From Thalassolituus oleivorans MIL-1 (GTDB taxonomy: Bacteria > Pseudomonadota > Gammaproteobacteria > Pseudomonadales > Oceanobacteraceae): a DNA stretch of 64,000 nt. Shown here one piece after another: positions 44,642 through 53,688 of this stretch. Position 1 is the stretch's first letter. Each line of letters opens with the position of its first letter. A model generated the notes under the pieces. It saw nothing but the letters and a program-made list of their open reading frames with translations. It did no database searches and was not told the origin of the DNA. Both the position numbers and the translations under genes were made by a program. The stretch spans positions 1,027,001 to 1,091,000 of the forward strand of contig NC_020888.1 of the NCBI RefSeq assembly GCF_000355675.1, given 5' to 3'.

Positions 44642-44663
44642 GTATAAGTCCGCGCACTTATAC
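44642..44663. repeat. Inverted repeat upstream of the mvaT-like gene
   Basis: GTATAAGT-N6-ACTTATAC, a perfect 8-bp inverted repeat in an AT-rich 425-nt intergenic region (44377-44801) that also holds the Fur box and two CGATATTG motifs (near 44545 and 44632). It may be an operator for the mvaT-like gene 138 nt downstream. No other feature seen in that region. Confidence 0.45.
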
Positions 44664-44801
44664 GTGAGCACGTTTATTGTTTATTTTTCGTACGCTGCTG
44701 CAACATTAAAGATGATATGAGGTCGTTTTGAATACCCCTTATCGGACGTAGTAATAATACGACGGTAGATTAACCAATCGACACAGTTTGAGGTTGTAAA
44801 C

Positions 44802-45278
44802 GTGAGCGTATTTGCAAACGATATTGAAAAACAAATCCAGCAACACCATCAAAAAATTCTTGAGCTTGAGCAATTGAAAAAAGATCAAGAAAAGAAATTT
44901 GAAGGCTTAAAAGAGTTTGATGTTGCTATTAAGCGCCTATGCAATCAAAACAGTCTGCAAGAGTCGGAGCTGTATGTTTCTCGCTCTGAGCAAATTGAAG
45001 CTTGGATTGTTGGTATGGCGAAAGAAGAATCACCGTCTTCTATCTATAACAACTTGCGTAAGCATTTTGAAAAAGTGATCAACCGTGCGGCAACTAAAGG
45101 CACAAAAACACGTGCTGAGCGCACGTCATCTTTGCCTAAGCCTAAATTAGCAGTTGGCGAATATCGCAATCCAGCAACTCACGAAAAAGTAGAAAAAATC
45201 AAACGTAATCCACGTATTTTAGACGAGTGGATTAATGAATACGGTTTTGAAACTGTTCGTACTTGGAAAATTAGCTAA
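44802..45278 (+). CDS. MvaT-like H-NS family xenogeneic silencer
   Basis: The 158-residue protein starts at a GTG. Residues 1-60 form a coiled coil (IEKQIQQHHQKILELEQLKK), then a helical dimer-like part and a basic linker (KGTKTRAERTSSLPKPK). The C-terminal domain EYRNPATHEKVEKIKRNP and LDEWINEYGFETVRTW matches the MvaT pattern YKNPHTGE...K-LKEW...WG-E-V-SW. In MvaT a GGN turn inserts into the DNA minor groove; here the corresponding positions read KRN. This suggests an MvaT-type AT-rich DNA binder with a variant DNA loop. The assignment rests on the C terminus. Confidence 0.72.
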   Translation: MSVFANDIEKQIQQHHQKILELEQLKKDQEKKFEGLKEFDVAIKRLCNQNSLQESELYVSRSEQIEAWIVGMAKEESPSSIYNNLRKHFEKVINRAATKGTKTRAERTSSLPKPKLAVGEYRNPATHEKVEKIKRNPRILDEWINEYGFETVRTWKIS

Positions 45279-45304
45279 TTACTGATTAGTTAGAAATAAA
45301 AAAT

Positions 45305-45325
45305 GGAGCCTAGGCTCCCTTTTTT
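45305..45325 (+). terminator. Intrinsic terminator of the mvaT-like gene
   Basis: The palindrome GGAGCCTAGGCTCC is followed by a C and six T residues, 26 nt after the stop codon. The minimal loop (TA) is unusual but the inner pairs can open. Confidence 0.85.
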
Positions 45326-45353
45326 ATTAGCTGTTATCCGTTGTAAGAAATGA

Positions 45354-47285
45354 TTATTCCACTATTACGAACGTTACTTGGCGATTATAAGGGCGAACCT
45401 CATTAATACGCACATTGAGTGCTTGTCCAAGCATAAAGCATTGCTCTGCATTGCGATGAGTAAATGTTTTGCTATCAAATGTCCAATCACCTTTAACTTT
45501 ACGGCGATCAATAGTGCCTTCGATACCATTGTCATTTAAACGCACCGTTATTGAGCTGCTATTCATATGCACAATTGTCGCGTTATAAACCGCATCTTTA
45601 TCTTTCGCATTTAACCAAACAAGTTTCATCCATTGTTCGGTTTGATTTGCTGCTATCCGTGCAGAAGTCTGTGCTTGTTGAACGGCATCGAGTAATTCTT
45701 GAGATGCTTGCTCGATATTTTCGCCATTAAGCAAAGCACGTACTGTCCGATGAATCATCAGGTCGTTGTATTTGCGCAGTGGTGAGGTGAAGGTGGTATA
45801 GCAAGGGAAGCCCAAGCCCATGTGTGGCTTGCCTTCAAGGCCAAAGCGGCTGCGTTCTTGTTGGCGACCGATAATCGCGCGTAACGGTAGTTCGCATTCA
45901 GCCTTGGCCGCTTGTTGCATTAGTTGTACGTATTCTTCGAGGTTGTCGAATTTCGGCTTGGCTTCAAGCGCTAGATTTTCGCGTAATAGCGCGGCGACTT
46001 CACCGATACGTTCGCTACGAACGCCTGCGTGTTCTATGAACATACCAGCGTTGCGTTCTTTCAACCACAAGGCGACCGAGCGATTGCAAACCAACATACA
46101 TTCTTCGACTAAACGATGTGCATCGTTGCGCTCAATACGAACGATATCGGTTACATGGCCATCTTCATCGACCAGGAGCTTAAAGTCTGGGCGATCTTCC
46201 ATCACCAAGCAGTTGCGCAGGCGGTTAGCTGCCAGTGCTTTGGCGCAGTCGGATAGATGTAACACCGGGCCTTGCAGTTCAGCGGCAATCTCATCACATT
46301 CGCCAGCAATCAAATGGCTAACTTGGTTGTACGTCAGCTTTGCTCGGCTTTTGATAATCGCGTTGTGTAAGGTTGTTTGACGCACATCGCCATCTTGGCT
46401 CAAGCGTAATTCAACCACCATGGCCAAGCGTAGCTCGCCAGCTTGCAACGAGCACAATTGCTCTGACAATGCGGGTGGCAGCATTGGCAGTACTTGATCA
46501 GGAAAGTACGCCGATGTTGCACGTGTTTTTGCTAATTCATCAAGTGGCGTTCCCGGCTCGATAAGTGCTGCTGGATCGGCGATAGCAATCCATAATGTCC
46601 AGCCGCTGCTTTGCGCTTCAGCGTACAAGGCATCATCTATGTCGCGCGTTCCTGCTGAGTCGATGGTCACAAACGGTAGGTGGGTTAAATCGCTGCGCTC
46701 ATTGGCAATCGTATCCACGCCTTGGGCGCATAACGCGTCTACTTGTGCTTGGGCTGCATCGGAGATGGCATCACTGAGGCCAAACTTCTGCTGCACAAAT
46801 AAGCGTTCGATATGCGGTGTTTGATCGTTACCAATAACCGCATCTAAATCGGCTTGGGCTTTACCTTTCGGAAATGGATGTTGGCTGATATGTGCTTTAA
46901 CAAGATCGCCGTCTTTTGCTTGTAAGCGTTTGGCGGGTGGTACAAATATCCAACGATTTAGTGTTGGATGATCAGCTTCGACAAAATGTCCTTTACCGCG
47001 AACGACATAGCGTCCTAAAAATTCGTTTTGAACTGTGCTGATTAAGCTTTCAACGATGGCTTGTTCTTTACCTTCGCCTGCGGGTTCTACGCGAAATGCG
47101 ACAACATCTCCCGGTAATACTTTTTCCATCTCTTCGGGGGATAAAAAGAAACTTTGACCATCCTCGGTATTCACAAAACCGAAACGTCCCGCAGTGGCGC
47201 GAACAGTACCTTCGAATCGAGGGGTGCTTTGTTGGATTTCCTGCTTCAGAGACTTCAGCTGGGATAGTGCGTTTTTATCAAGCAT
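45354..47285 (-). CDS. rnb: Exoribonuclease II
   Basis: RNase II degrades single-stranded RNA 3' to 5'. The 643-residue protein has N-terminal cold-shock-like RNA-binding domains, the RNB catalytic core with FVTIDSAGTRDIDDALYAE (about residues 204-222, the metal-binding Asp cluster), HAGVRSERIGEVAALL, the GLGFPCYTTFTSPLRKYNDL motif (about 500-520, catalytic Arg region) and a C-terminal S1 domain. Length equals E. coli RNase II (644), shorter than RNase R (over 750). It has no basic tail, supporting rnb over rnr. Confidence 0.94.
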   Translation of the reverse strand: MLDKNALSQLKSLKQEIQQSTPRFEGTVRATAGRFGFVNTEDGQSFFLSPEEMEKVLPGDVVAFRVEPAGEGKEQAIVESLISTVQNEFLGRYVVRGKGHFVEADHPTLNRWIFVPPAKRLQAKDGDLVKAHISQHPFPKGKAQADLDAVIGNDQTPHIERLFVQQKFGLSDAISDAAQAQVDALCAQGVDTIANERSDLTHLPFVTIDSAGTRDIDDALYAEAQSSGWTLWIAIADPAALIEPGTPLDELAKTRATSAYFPDQVLPMLPPALSEQLCSLQAGELRLAMVVELRLSQDGDVRQTTLHNAIIKSRAKLTYNQVSHLIAGECDEIAAELQGPVLHLSDCAKALAANRLRNCLVMEDRPDFKLLVDEDGHVTDIVRIERNDAHRLVEECMLVCNRSVALWLKERNAGMFIEHAGVRSERIGEVAALLRENLALEAKPKFDNLEEYVQLMQQAAKAECELPLRAIIGRQQERSRFGLEGKPHMGLGFPCYTTFTSPLRKYNDLMIHRTVRALLNGENIEQASQELLDAVQQAQTSARIAANQTEQWMKLVWLNAKDKDAVYNATIVHMNSSSITVRLNDNGIEGTIDRRKVKGDWTFDSKTFTHRNAEQCFMLGQALNVRINEVRPYNRQVTFVIVE

Positions 47286-47369
47286 CCGATCGGGACCATA
47301 TGTCAGAAAAGGCGGAGAGTGTAATGGATTTCCCGAGGCTGGGGAAATCCATCCCGTGCGTAAATAGCG

Positions 47370-48026
47370 TTATTTACAATGATATAGGTTGACCCACCTG
47401 AACTCATCAAGTTCATCGAGGTCGGGTACAGTGAAGGACTCGTGCCGACCTATGGCTTGATAGGGGGGGAAATCAAAGTCTTTTACGCGAGAGTCGGCGA
47501 CTAAAACCTCTTGAGCCTTTTGGCGGAATATTTCTAATAAAGGCAAATTTGCCCGATCATAAAGTACGTCCGCGGCGATCAGTAGATCCAAGGGTTCATC
47601 GAATTCGAATAGATCGTGATGGAGCCGAAATTGGGTGCCATTTAATTCAGCATTGTGTTGGCACGACAGTAAGGCATCGGGATCAATATCGCAGGCAATG
47701 ACCTCGGCGGCTCCAGCCATGACTGCAGCGACGGCAACGACGCCTGAGCCCGCTCCAAAATCCATGACCTTTTTACCTTTCACCCAGCTCGGATTGGCTA
47801 AGATTTCCCGAGCGAGTACTTGGCCGCTAGCCCAGCAAAATGCCCAGTAGGCTGGATATTCTTGAATGTTGCGAATTTCGTCTTGGCTAAAGTGACGGCG
47901 CATGGTTTCTGGCTCGACCAGCCATAGCTTTATTTCTGAGCATTGCGGTAAGACTTGCTGGCTAACGTAGGCGTCCGCCAACATGGTACGAATACGAGTA
48001 TCTAAAATAGGATTACTTATCGTCAT
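47370..48026 (-). CDS. Class I SAM-dependent methyltransferase (paralogue 1)
   Basis: The 218-residue protein has the SAM motif MDFGAGSGVVAVAAVMAGA (about 77-95), the acidic IACDIDPDAL and DLLIAADVLYDRANLPLL (about 138-155). The start EYPAYWAFCWASGQVLAREI precedes the SAM fold. It resembles the PrmA/ETFB lysine methyltransferase group, so a protein substrate is possible. Its sequence resembles the second methyltransferase at 53678. It overlaps the MBL gene by 4 nt. Confidence 0.82.
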   Translation of the reverse strand: MTISNPILDTRIRTMLADAYVSQQVLPQCSEIKLWLVEPETMRRHFSQDEIRNIQEYPAYWAFCWASGQVLAREILANPSWVKGKKVMDFGAGSGVVAVAAVMAGAAEVIACDIDPDALLSCQHNAELNGTQFRLHHDLFEFDEPLDLLIAADVLYDRANLPLLEIFRQKAQEVLVADSRVKDFDFPPYQAIGRHESFTVPDLDELDEFRWVNLYHCK

Positions 48027-48781
48027 AGTGACAGGCGCTTTCCATCGGGTAAGGAAAAGCGCTCATTGGGTCGAGCGACTTGGTAGCCCGCAGCTTCAAG
48101 TGTTGTTGCGGCTGCTTCATCGGCATAGTGATACAGAACAAAACGGCTGCGCACGTCGTCACGATATTCGCGGTTAAGATCGTCTAAGCCTGTGTGCGAC
48201 GGATTCGGGATTGTGCCGCAATCGTGAAATATCGCTTCACTGCCGGTTAATTCATGGTGAATAATTTCGGGAATCGGTCGAGTGTCGCCCGAAAAAAACA
48301 TGTGTCCCGGCAGGCAGAGTGCGTGGCTGGAGTTAGGAGCATGATGGCGTGTTGGGTAGAGCTTAAATGTGTGCCCCGCATGAATAAACTGATCGGTAAC
48401 TGGGCGTAGCTGAAATGACTGCCAAAAGTCGTGATCGCCTTCTGCCATGGTGCCGGGGTAAGTGGCAAGACGCTGGTGCAATGTGGGAATTAAAGCCAAT
48501 GGTACAAACAAGGTAATCGGTGCTACCTCTTGCAGTCGGGCGCGAACCGTGAGAATTTCAAGGTCGGCAATATGATCCATATGAGCGTGGGTCATAAATA
48601 TGGCGTTCGGGAGGCCGCCGTAATTTGCTTGGTACGCGGCTAACGTACCCGGGCCGCAATCAATCAACAATAGCGGCTTTTGATGCTGTTCAATACAGGC
48701 AGCAGAGCAACCCATTTGTAAGTGGCCTCCACTTCCAGTTCCAAGAAAAAGCAGGGAATATTCTGACGATTCGCAGGTCAT
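48023..48781 (-). CDS. MBL-fold hydrolase (RNase Z-like)
   Basis: The 252-residue protein has the metallo-beta-lactamase motif THAHMDH (about residues 68-74), LFLGTGSGG at the start, a second metal region [14 protein letters not shown] and [13 protein letters not shown], and the closing HDCGT. The pattern resembles RNase Z and cyclic phosphodiesterase-like MBL enzymes. The frame is open to a TTG at 48790; the ATG at 48781 is chosen. Coupled with the methyltransferase downstream; the joint role is unknown. Confidence 0.82.
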   Translation of the reverse strand: MTCESSEYSLLFLGTGSGGHLQMGCSAACIEQHQKPLLLIDCGPGTLAAYQANYGGLPNAIFMTHAHMDHIADLEILTVRARLQEVAPITLFVPLALIPTLHQRLATYPGTMAEGDHDFWQSFQLRPVTDQFIHAGHTFKLYPTRHHAPNSSHALCLPGHMFFSGDTRPIPEIIHHELTGSEAIFHDCGTIPNPSHTGLDDLNREYRDDVRSRFVLYHYADEAAATTLEAAGYQVARPNERFSLPDGKRLSL

Positions 48782-48833
48782 AATGATCAATCACTTTATT
48801 CAGACACTGGTTAAATTGCAGCAGAGGTTTTCT

Positions 48834-49472
48834 ATGTGGCGACCAAAATTAATGGCAATACCAAGCGCAGAAGAGGCAATTCCGGGCCGTAGTGAACCTA
48901 TGACGGTTGAGCCTCTGCATTTCGTTAATGGGCATGATATCACGGGAAACTGTCCCGCAGGACTGAAAGAGTTAAGCGTAGGAATGGGCTGCTTTTGGGG
49001 AGCCGAACGCCTGTTTTGGTCATTGCCGGGGGTTTATGCGACCGCAGTGGGATACGGCGGTGGATACACCGAAAACCCAACTTATGATGAAGTCTGTAGT
49101 GGTAACACAGGGCACACAGAATTGGTCCGTATTTGGTATGACCCAGCGCAAATTTCACTTGAACAATTGCTGGCTGTGTTTTGGGAGCAGCATGATCCTA
49201 CACAAGGAATGCGCCAAGGTAACGATATCGGTACTCAGTATCGGTCGGCGGTATTTACTGAAAATGATGAAGATTTGCGCTTGGTTCGAGCGAGCTTAGA
49301 TCAGTATCAGCGTTGCTTAGATACAGTGCGGGCCCCTGAAATTACAACCGAGCTACGCGCCGGAATTCCGTTTTACTTGGCGGAGACCTATCACCAGCAG
49401 TACTTAGCGAAAAACCCCAACGGTTATTGTGGTTTGAGCGGCTGTCAGGTGCCTTATCGTCCTCTGCCGTAA
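48834..49472 (+). CDS. msrA: Peptide methionine sulfoxide reductase MsrA
   Basis: MsrA reduces methionine-S-sulfoxide in proteins. The 212-residue protein has the catalytic Cys53 in [42 protein letters not shown] and recycling cysteines near the C terminus ([12 protein letters not shown]). GAGG is 6 nt before the ATG at 48834, which gives exactly the E. coli length; the open frame to 48783 is not used. It faces the MBL gene across a 52-nt divergent gap and precedes tatD by 10 nt. Confidence 0.96.
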   Translation: MWRPKLMAIPSAEEAIPGRSEPMTVEPLHFVNGHDITGNCPAGLKELSVGMGCFWGAERLFWSLPGVYATAVGYGGGYTENPTYDEVCSGNTGHTELVRIWYDPAQISLEQLLAVFWEQHDPTQGMRQGNDIGTQYRSAVFTENDEDLRLVRASLDQYQRCLDTVRAPEITTELRAGIPFYLAETYHQQYLAKNPNGYCGLSGCQVPYRPLP

Positions 49473-49482
49473 GTGAGTATCG

Positions 49483-50286
49483 ATGCCTCTATGGTTTGAT
49501 AGTCATTGTCACTTTGATTTTGCCGAGTTCGACCAAAATCGACAAAGCGAGTGGCAATTTGCCCGCCGTGTTGGTGTCTCAGGGTTGTTGATTCCGGGTG
49601 TTACCCATGCGCGCAATCTGCAATTAGAGGCGTTATGCCAGCAATACTCATGGTCATTCGCGTTAGGATTACATCCTTATTTTTTAGCTGAGCACGAGCA
49701 GATGCACTTTGAGTGGCTCGATGTTGCACTTGAAAGTTCGTTGGCATGCGCGGTGGGGGAGTGTGGATTAGATCGAGTGCTGGCCGTTGATGATGCTCAC
49801 TGGCAACAACAGCTCGCCTGTTTTTCCACACATATCCAACTCGCTAAGCGCCATAAATTACCGCTCATACTGCATATTCGTGGCTGCCATGATGAAGCCG
49901 CTGCTATGTTGCGACGCGCGCGGTTTGAGTATGGCGGTGTCGTGCATGCCTTCAGCGGTAGCGAGCAACAGGGTAAGGCCTGGCTTGATTTGGGGTTCTG
50001 CTTGGGGATTGGCGGAGCCATGAGTCATCCAGGCGCGCAAAAGTTGCGCCGCACCATTGCCGCCTTACCAAAGACCGCTTGGTTATTAGAAACCGACGCA
50101 CCCGATATGAAGCCAGCTTTTTGGCGAGGACCAGCCAATTCTCCAGCCGCTATTCCCTTATTGGCGGCCATGCTGGCGCAACTACAGGGGGCTGAACTCA
50201 ACGAATTGTCAGCGCAATTGGAACGCAATCGACAAAGTGTGCTGCCCGCCAGTTACTTAATTCGAGAAGAGCCTAGTATTAACTAG
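49483..50286 (+). CDS. TatD-family metal-dependent hydrolase
   Basis: The 267-residue TIM-barrel protein has the metal motif FDSHCHFDF (about residues 4-12), the GECGLDR motif (about 92-98), LILHIRGCHDEA (about 127-138) and LLETDAPDM (about 203-211). TatD-like enzymes are deoxyribonucleases or exonucleases; this one may be a YjjV-type member. It follows msrA by 10 nt. The exact TatD, YcfH or YjjV subgroup was not determined. Confidence 0.9.
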   Translation: MPLWFDSHCHFDFAEFDQNRQSEWQFARRVGVSGLLIPGVTHARNLQLEALCQQYSWSFALGLHPYFLAEHEQMHFEWLDVALESSLACAVGECGLDRVLAVDDAHWQQQLACFSTHIQLAKRHKLPLILHIRGCHDEAAAMLRRARFEYGGVVHAFSGSEQQGKAWLDLGFCLGIGGAMSHPGAQKLRRTIAALPKTAWLLETDAPDMKPAFWRGPANSPAAIPLLAAMLAQLQGAELNELSAQLERNRQSVLPASYLIREEPSIN

Positions 50287-50418
50287 ACTTAAAACGGCAA
50301 GGCTTATAGCTCGGCGTAATGACAAAGTGCTCTTTCGGGCCGCTTGCTGTATTTACGTTGCCCGCAGCCATCATTCTCAGTAGCTTGGTTATCCAATAAT
50401 CGCTTTCTGGAGCGTTGT

Positions 50419-51021
50419 ATGTTCACTAATCACATGTTTGGACTTATATATAATCCGCATCGAGAATGGAGTGAGATTCGCCGCGAAGGGGGAACCAGTA
50501 TTACCCACGCATTTCTTCGCTATGCTTTGCTTCTTGCTTTAATTCCCCCCTTTTCTTTATTCGTTGGCACCACCCAAATGGGCTGGAGTATTGCTGGTAG
50601 TGACATAGTGAAGTTGTCATACGACAGCGCAGTGCCCATCGCCATCGCATTTTATTTTGCCCTATTACTAGGATTGGCATTCGTATCTTATTGCGTATTT
50701 TGGATGGAGCGAACGTTTGGTGTGACGGCGAGCTTTGAACGCTGTTTGATGTTCACTATTTATACCTCCACGCCACTGTTTCTATCAGGAATTATTGGCC
50801 TAGTGCCTGTGCTCTGGCTCGACGTGGTAGTGGTGATGGGAGCTGCTGCGTATAGCGTGTACTTGCTGTATAGCGGCGTGCCTATCTTTATGGATATCCC
50901 AGAAGAACGCGGATTTATATTTGCGAGTTCTATCGTGACGGTTGGTTTGTGCGCCTTGGTCGGTTGTATGGCCATCACCGTTATTATGTGGGGGATGGGG
51001 TTAGGTCCGACGTTTATATAG
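50419..51021 (+). CDS. Yip1 domain membrane protein
   Basis: The 200-residue protein has the N-terminal segment MFGLIYNPHREWSEIRREGG typical of bacterial Yip1 proteins and five membrane helices from residue 32 on (ALLLALIPPFSLFVG, IAIAFYFALLLGLAFVSYCV, ...). GGAG 8 nt before the ATG at 50419 sets the start; the open frame to 50344 is not used. Function in bacteria is unknown. Confidence 0.85.
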   Translation: MFTNHMFGLIYNPHREWSEIRREGGTSITHAFLRYALLLALIPPFSLFVGTTQMGWSIAGSDIVKLSYDSAVPIAIAFYFALLLGLAFVSYCVFWMERTFGVTASFERCLMFTIYTSTPLFLSGIIGLVPVLWLDVVVVMGAAAYSVYLLYSGVPIFMDIPEERGFIFASSIVTVGLCALVGCMAITVIMWGMGLGPTFI

Positions 51022-51204
51022 CTCTGCTTTGCAATTCAGTAAGCCGCCATAATAAGGTCTGTTCGCAAACATTTGCTGCACTTCTCTTTTGCTCGGGGCA
51101 ATCCCGAGCGATTTCTATTTGTAGTCTTTTTGTAATTTGCTATTGATCCTATTGGGCCATCTTATTAGCCTGCTGCACCATTTAATTTCAGGGGCTAATC
51201 GATT

Positions 51205-52563
51205 ATGACACGCCGTTTTCCTAACGTTCTTAGTATTGCTGTCTTGTTAGTACTGTTTAGCCCAGGGATATTGGCGTTAACGGCAGAAGAGAAAGTCGCT
51301 CGACTGAGCACGGACTTGACGCCTGTAGGAGCAGAACGTGCGGGTAATGGTAGTGACATTCCTGAATGGAAAGGCGGTCTAGCCAAAGATGATTCCGAAC
51401 CGGCAGGCACTTTTCATAAAGATCCATTTGCCAGAGACATTCCTTTTTTACGTATCAGTGCGGCGAATATTGTTGAGCACAAAAATCGTTTGAGTGCAGG
51501 GCAGATTGCCATGCTGCAGCGCTTTCCTGATATGTATTTCGATGTGTACCCAACGCATCGCTCGGCGTCTTATCCTGACTACGTTTATGATGCGATCAAA
51601 GTGAATGCCGAACGTGCCCAGTTGATGAAATATGGTGCCGGGGTGACGGGCGCCACTATGTCATCGCCATTTCCAATTCCTGCAAATGGCTTAGAGGCCC
51701 TATGGAATCATACCTTACGCTTTCGAGGGCAAACGCTTAATTACACAGCAGTAGCGTCGGCGGTCGCGAGTAATGGTTTGCGCTCGGATACATTGCGTTT
51801 GTACGAATATTACGTTCGTTATAGCGAAAAAGGCTTAGAGCCGGAAGAATTGGATAATAAAATCTTCTTTCTTAAGCGCAAAACTTTAGCACCTGCGAAA
51901 TTGTCTGGGGCCATTACTTTAGTGCATGAAACACTTGATCAAGTGCGCTCGCCACGTAAGTCATGGATTTATGTGCCGGGGCAGCGCCGTCTGCGCAGAA
52001 CCCCAGATTTGGCTTACGATACATCAGACTCGAATACCAACTCTATTCGTACCATCGATCAAGTCGATATGTTTAATGGTGCACCGGATTATTACGATTG
52101 GAGCTTGCTCGGAAAGCAAGAGATGTATATTCCGTATAACAGTTATAAGGTGCATCAAAATACGCTAAAAATAGATGATATTTTGCACACCAATCATTTG
52201 AATTCTGCTTTGCTACGTTATGAAGCTCATCGAGTTTGGGTGGTGGAAGCGAATTTACGTGTAGGATTTAGCCATCGCTATGCCAAACGCCGTTATTACC
52301 TCGATGAAGACAGTTGGTCGATCATTTATGCTGAGGAATACGACGCTACGGGTACTTTATTGCAAGTAACCGAATCGCACACCATTAACTACTATGATCA
52401 GCAGTTAATCTTCCCTACCTTGGAAGTAACGTATGACTTCACTAGTGGTCAGTATTACGTCGAAGGTTTAGATAATGAGCGTCCGAAGACACTCGACTTC
52501 AGCTTTAAACTGACAGAAGAAGACTTCTCAACCAACGCGGTACGCCGTGAAGCAAAACGCTGA
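51205..52563 (+). CDS. DUF1329 (LolA/LppX-like fold) secreted protein
   Basis: The 452-residue product has a signal peptide (FPNVLSIAVLLVLFSPGILA, cleaved near residue 25) and the DUF1329 segments LTPVGAERAGNGSDIPEWKG, SPFPIPANGLEALWNHTLRF, YVPGQRRLRRTPDLAYDTSD and EAHRVWVVEANLR. DUF1329 proteins are usually encoded with RND-type exporters or in alkane/PHA-related loci and have a fold related to LolA; no partner transporter is linked here. Substrate unknown. Confidence 0.9.
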   Translation: MTRRFPNVLSIAVLLVLFSPGILALTAEEKVARLSTDLTPVGAERAGNGSDIPEWKGGLAKDDSEPAGTFHKDPFARDIPFLRISAANIVEHKNRLSAGQIAMLQRFPDMYFDVYPTHRSASYPDYVYDAIKVNAERAQLMKYGAGVTGATMSSPFPIPANGLEALWNHTLRFRGQTLNYTAVASAVASNGLRSDTLRLYEYYVRYSEKGLEPEELDNKIFFLKRKTLAPAKLSGAITLVHETLDQVRSPRKSWIYVPGQRRLRRTPDLAYDTSDSNTNSIRTIDQVDMFNGAPDYYDWSLLGKQEMYIPYNSYKVHQNTLKIDDILHTNHLNSALLRYEAHRVWVVEANLRVGFSHRYAKRRYYLDEDSWSIIYAEEYDATGTLLQVTESHTINYYDQQLIFPTLEVTYDFTSGQYYVEGLDNERPKTLDFSFKLTEEDFSTNAVRREAKR

Positions 52564-52575
52564 CAGCTAAGCCAA

Positions 52576-52605
52576 GTACCGCTACACTGGCTTTTTTAGC
52601 GGTAC
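52576..52605 (+). repeat. Overlapping hairpins before the MltC-like gene
   Basis: A terminator-like stem AAGCCA/TGGCTT followed by T residues (52569-52597) and a 9-bp stem GTACCGCTA/TAGCGGTAC (52576-52584 with 52597-52605) interleave, so a simple secondary structure can hold only one of them. The right arm of the second stem ends 6 nt before the GTG start. Confidence 0.6.
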
Positions 52606-52611
52606 ATTCGT

Positions 52612-53688
52612 GTGGTGAAGTGGTTGTTTAAGCACCTCAATTTATTTGCGCTTTGCGCTCTACTGGCCGTGCCTACGGCCAGTACCTATGCTGATAATCT
52701 TCCCGATAATTTTGATCAACTGCCTGACGATGTTCAGGCTGTCTTGCTTGATTTTTTAGAACCACCGCCAGCAGATGTCTGGGGACCTAATGGTGAGGTT
52801 TCTGGAACTCATACTATGGTTCGTTATCTCGATGACTTTCATACACTGGTTAAAATTGATTTTGAGCGGGGTTTAATTCGGGTTGAAACACGCGGTGCTG
52901 AAGAGCCCTTACTACAATTGCGGCAAGCCATTGTTGGCACTTTATTAACGCCAGCAGATCCGCGCGAAATTGATTTGTACACGGCTACAGATTTTGGCCT
53001 TACGGGGCGTCCATTTTTGGCGGGACAGGTAAAAGATCAAGAAGGTCAGGTAATTGAATACCCTTGGCGAGCACAGCGCTATGCCGATTATTTACTAACA
53101 CGTTCGTTGGTAAAAACGCGAGATGGCTACCTAATCGAAATACCTATGGTGAGCCAGCATAAACAAGTCAGCGCAAATTTATATCGCCCCTTCGTTGATG
53201 CCGCAGCTCAACGTTATCGGATATCTCCAGCACTTATCTTGGCTGTTATTGAAACTGAAAGTAGCTTTAACCCATTCGCTGTTTCGCCAGCGCGGGCTTA
53301 TGGTTTAATGCAGGTAATGCAAAAAACCGCAGGTCGAGATGTGATGGCGAAGATTCATGGTAAAGATCATGCTCCGAGTCGCCAATATTTATTAGATCCA
53401 AGAAATAATATCGAAACAGGTACTGCGTATTTATCCATATTAAGGGATAGTTATTTGGCTGGGATTAAAGGTGATCGCAAGCGTGAATATTGTATGATTG
53501 CAGCCTACAACGGTGGTGCTGGGCAATTATTACGTACCTTTCATCGCGATCGCAATAAGGCGCTAGCGCAAATAAATAGTATGTCTGAAGACAAGCTATA
53601 TCGTTATTTGACAACACGCCACCCGAAAGAAGAAACACGTCGTTATCTAGAGAAAGTTATTGCGAGAAAACAGAAATATGGCGAATGA
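52612..53688 (+). CDS. MltC-like lytic transglycosylase without lipobox
   Basis: The 358-residue protein resembles membrane-bound lytic transglycosylase C: an N-terminal DUF3393 region ([24 protein letters not shown]-type [21 protein letters not shown]) and a C-terminal SLT domain with catalytic E216 in [28 protein letters not shown] and [13 protein letters not shown]. coli MltC is a lipoprotein, but here the signal peptide ([19 protein letters not shown]) has no lipobox Cys, so it should be periplasmic. It starts at GTG (52612, or 52615). The next gene overlaps its end. Confidence 0.85.
   Translation: MVKWLFKHLNLFALCALLAVPTASTYADNLPDNFDQLPDDVQAVLLDFLEPPPADVWGPNGEVSGTHTMVRYLDDFHTLVKIDFERGLIRVETRGAEEPLLQLRQAIVGTLLTPADPREIDLYTATDFGLTGRPFLAGQVKDQEGQVIEYPWRAQRYADYLLTRSLVKTRDGYLIEIPMVSQHKQVSANLYRPFVDAAAQRYRISPALILAVIETESSFNPFAVSPARAYGLMQVMQKTAGRDVMAKIHGKDHAPSRQYLLDPRNNIETGTAYLSILRDSYLAGIKGDRKREYCMIAAYNGGAGQLLRTFHRDRNKALAQINSMSEDKLYRYLTTRHPKEETRRYLEKVIARKQKYGE

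Noticed and set aside
45820-46380. 186-codon plus-strand frame antisense to RNase II.
   Set aside because: Shadow frame of rnb; composition and lack of start signals argue against it.
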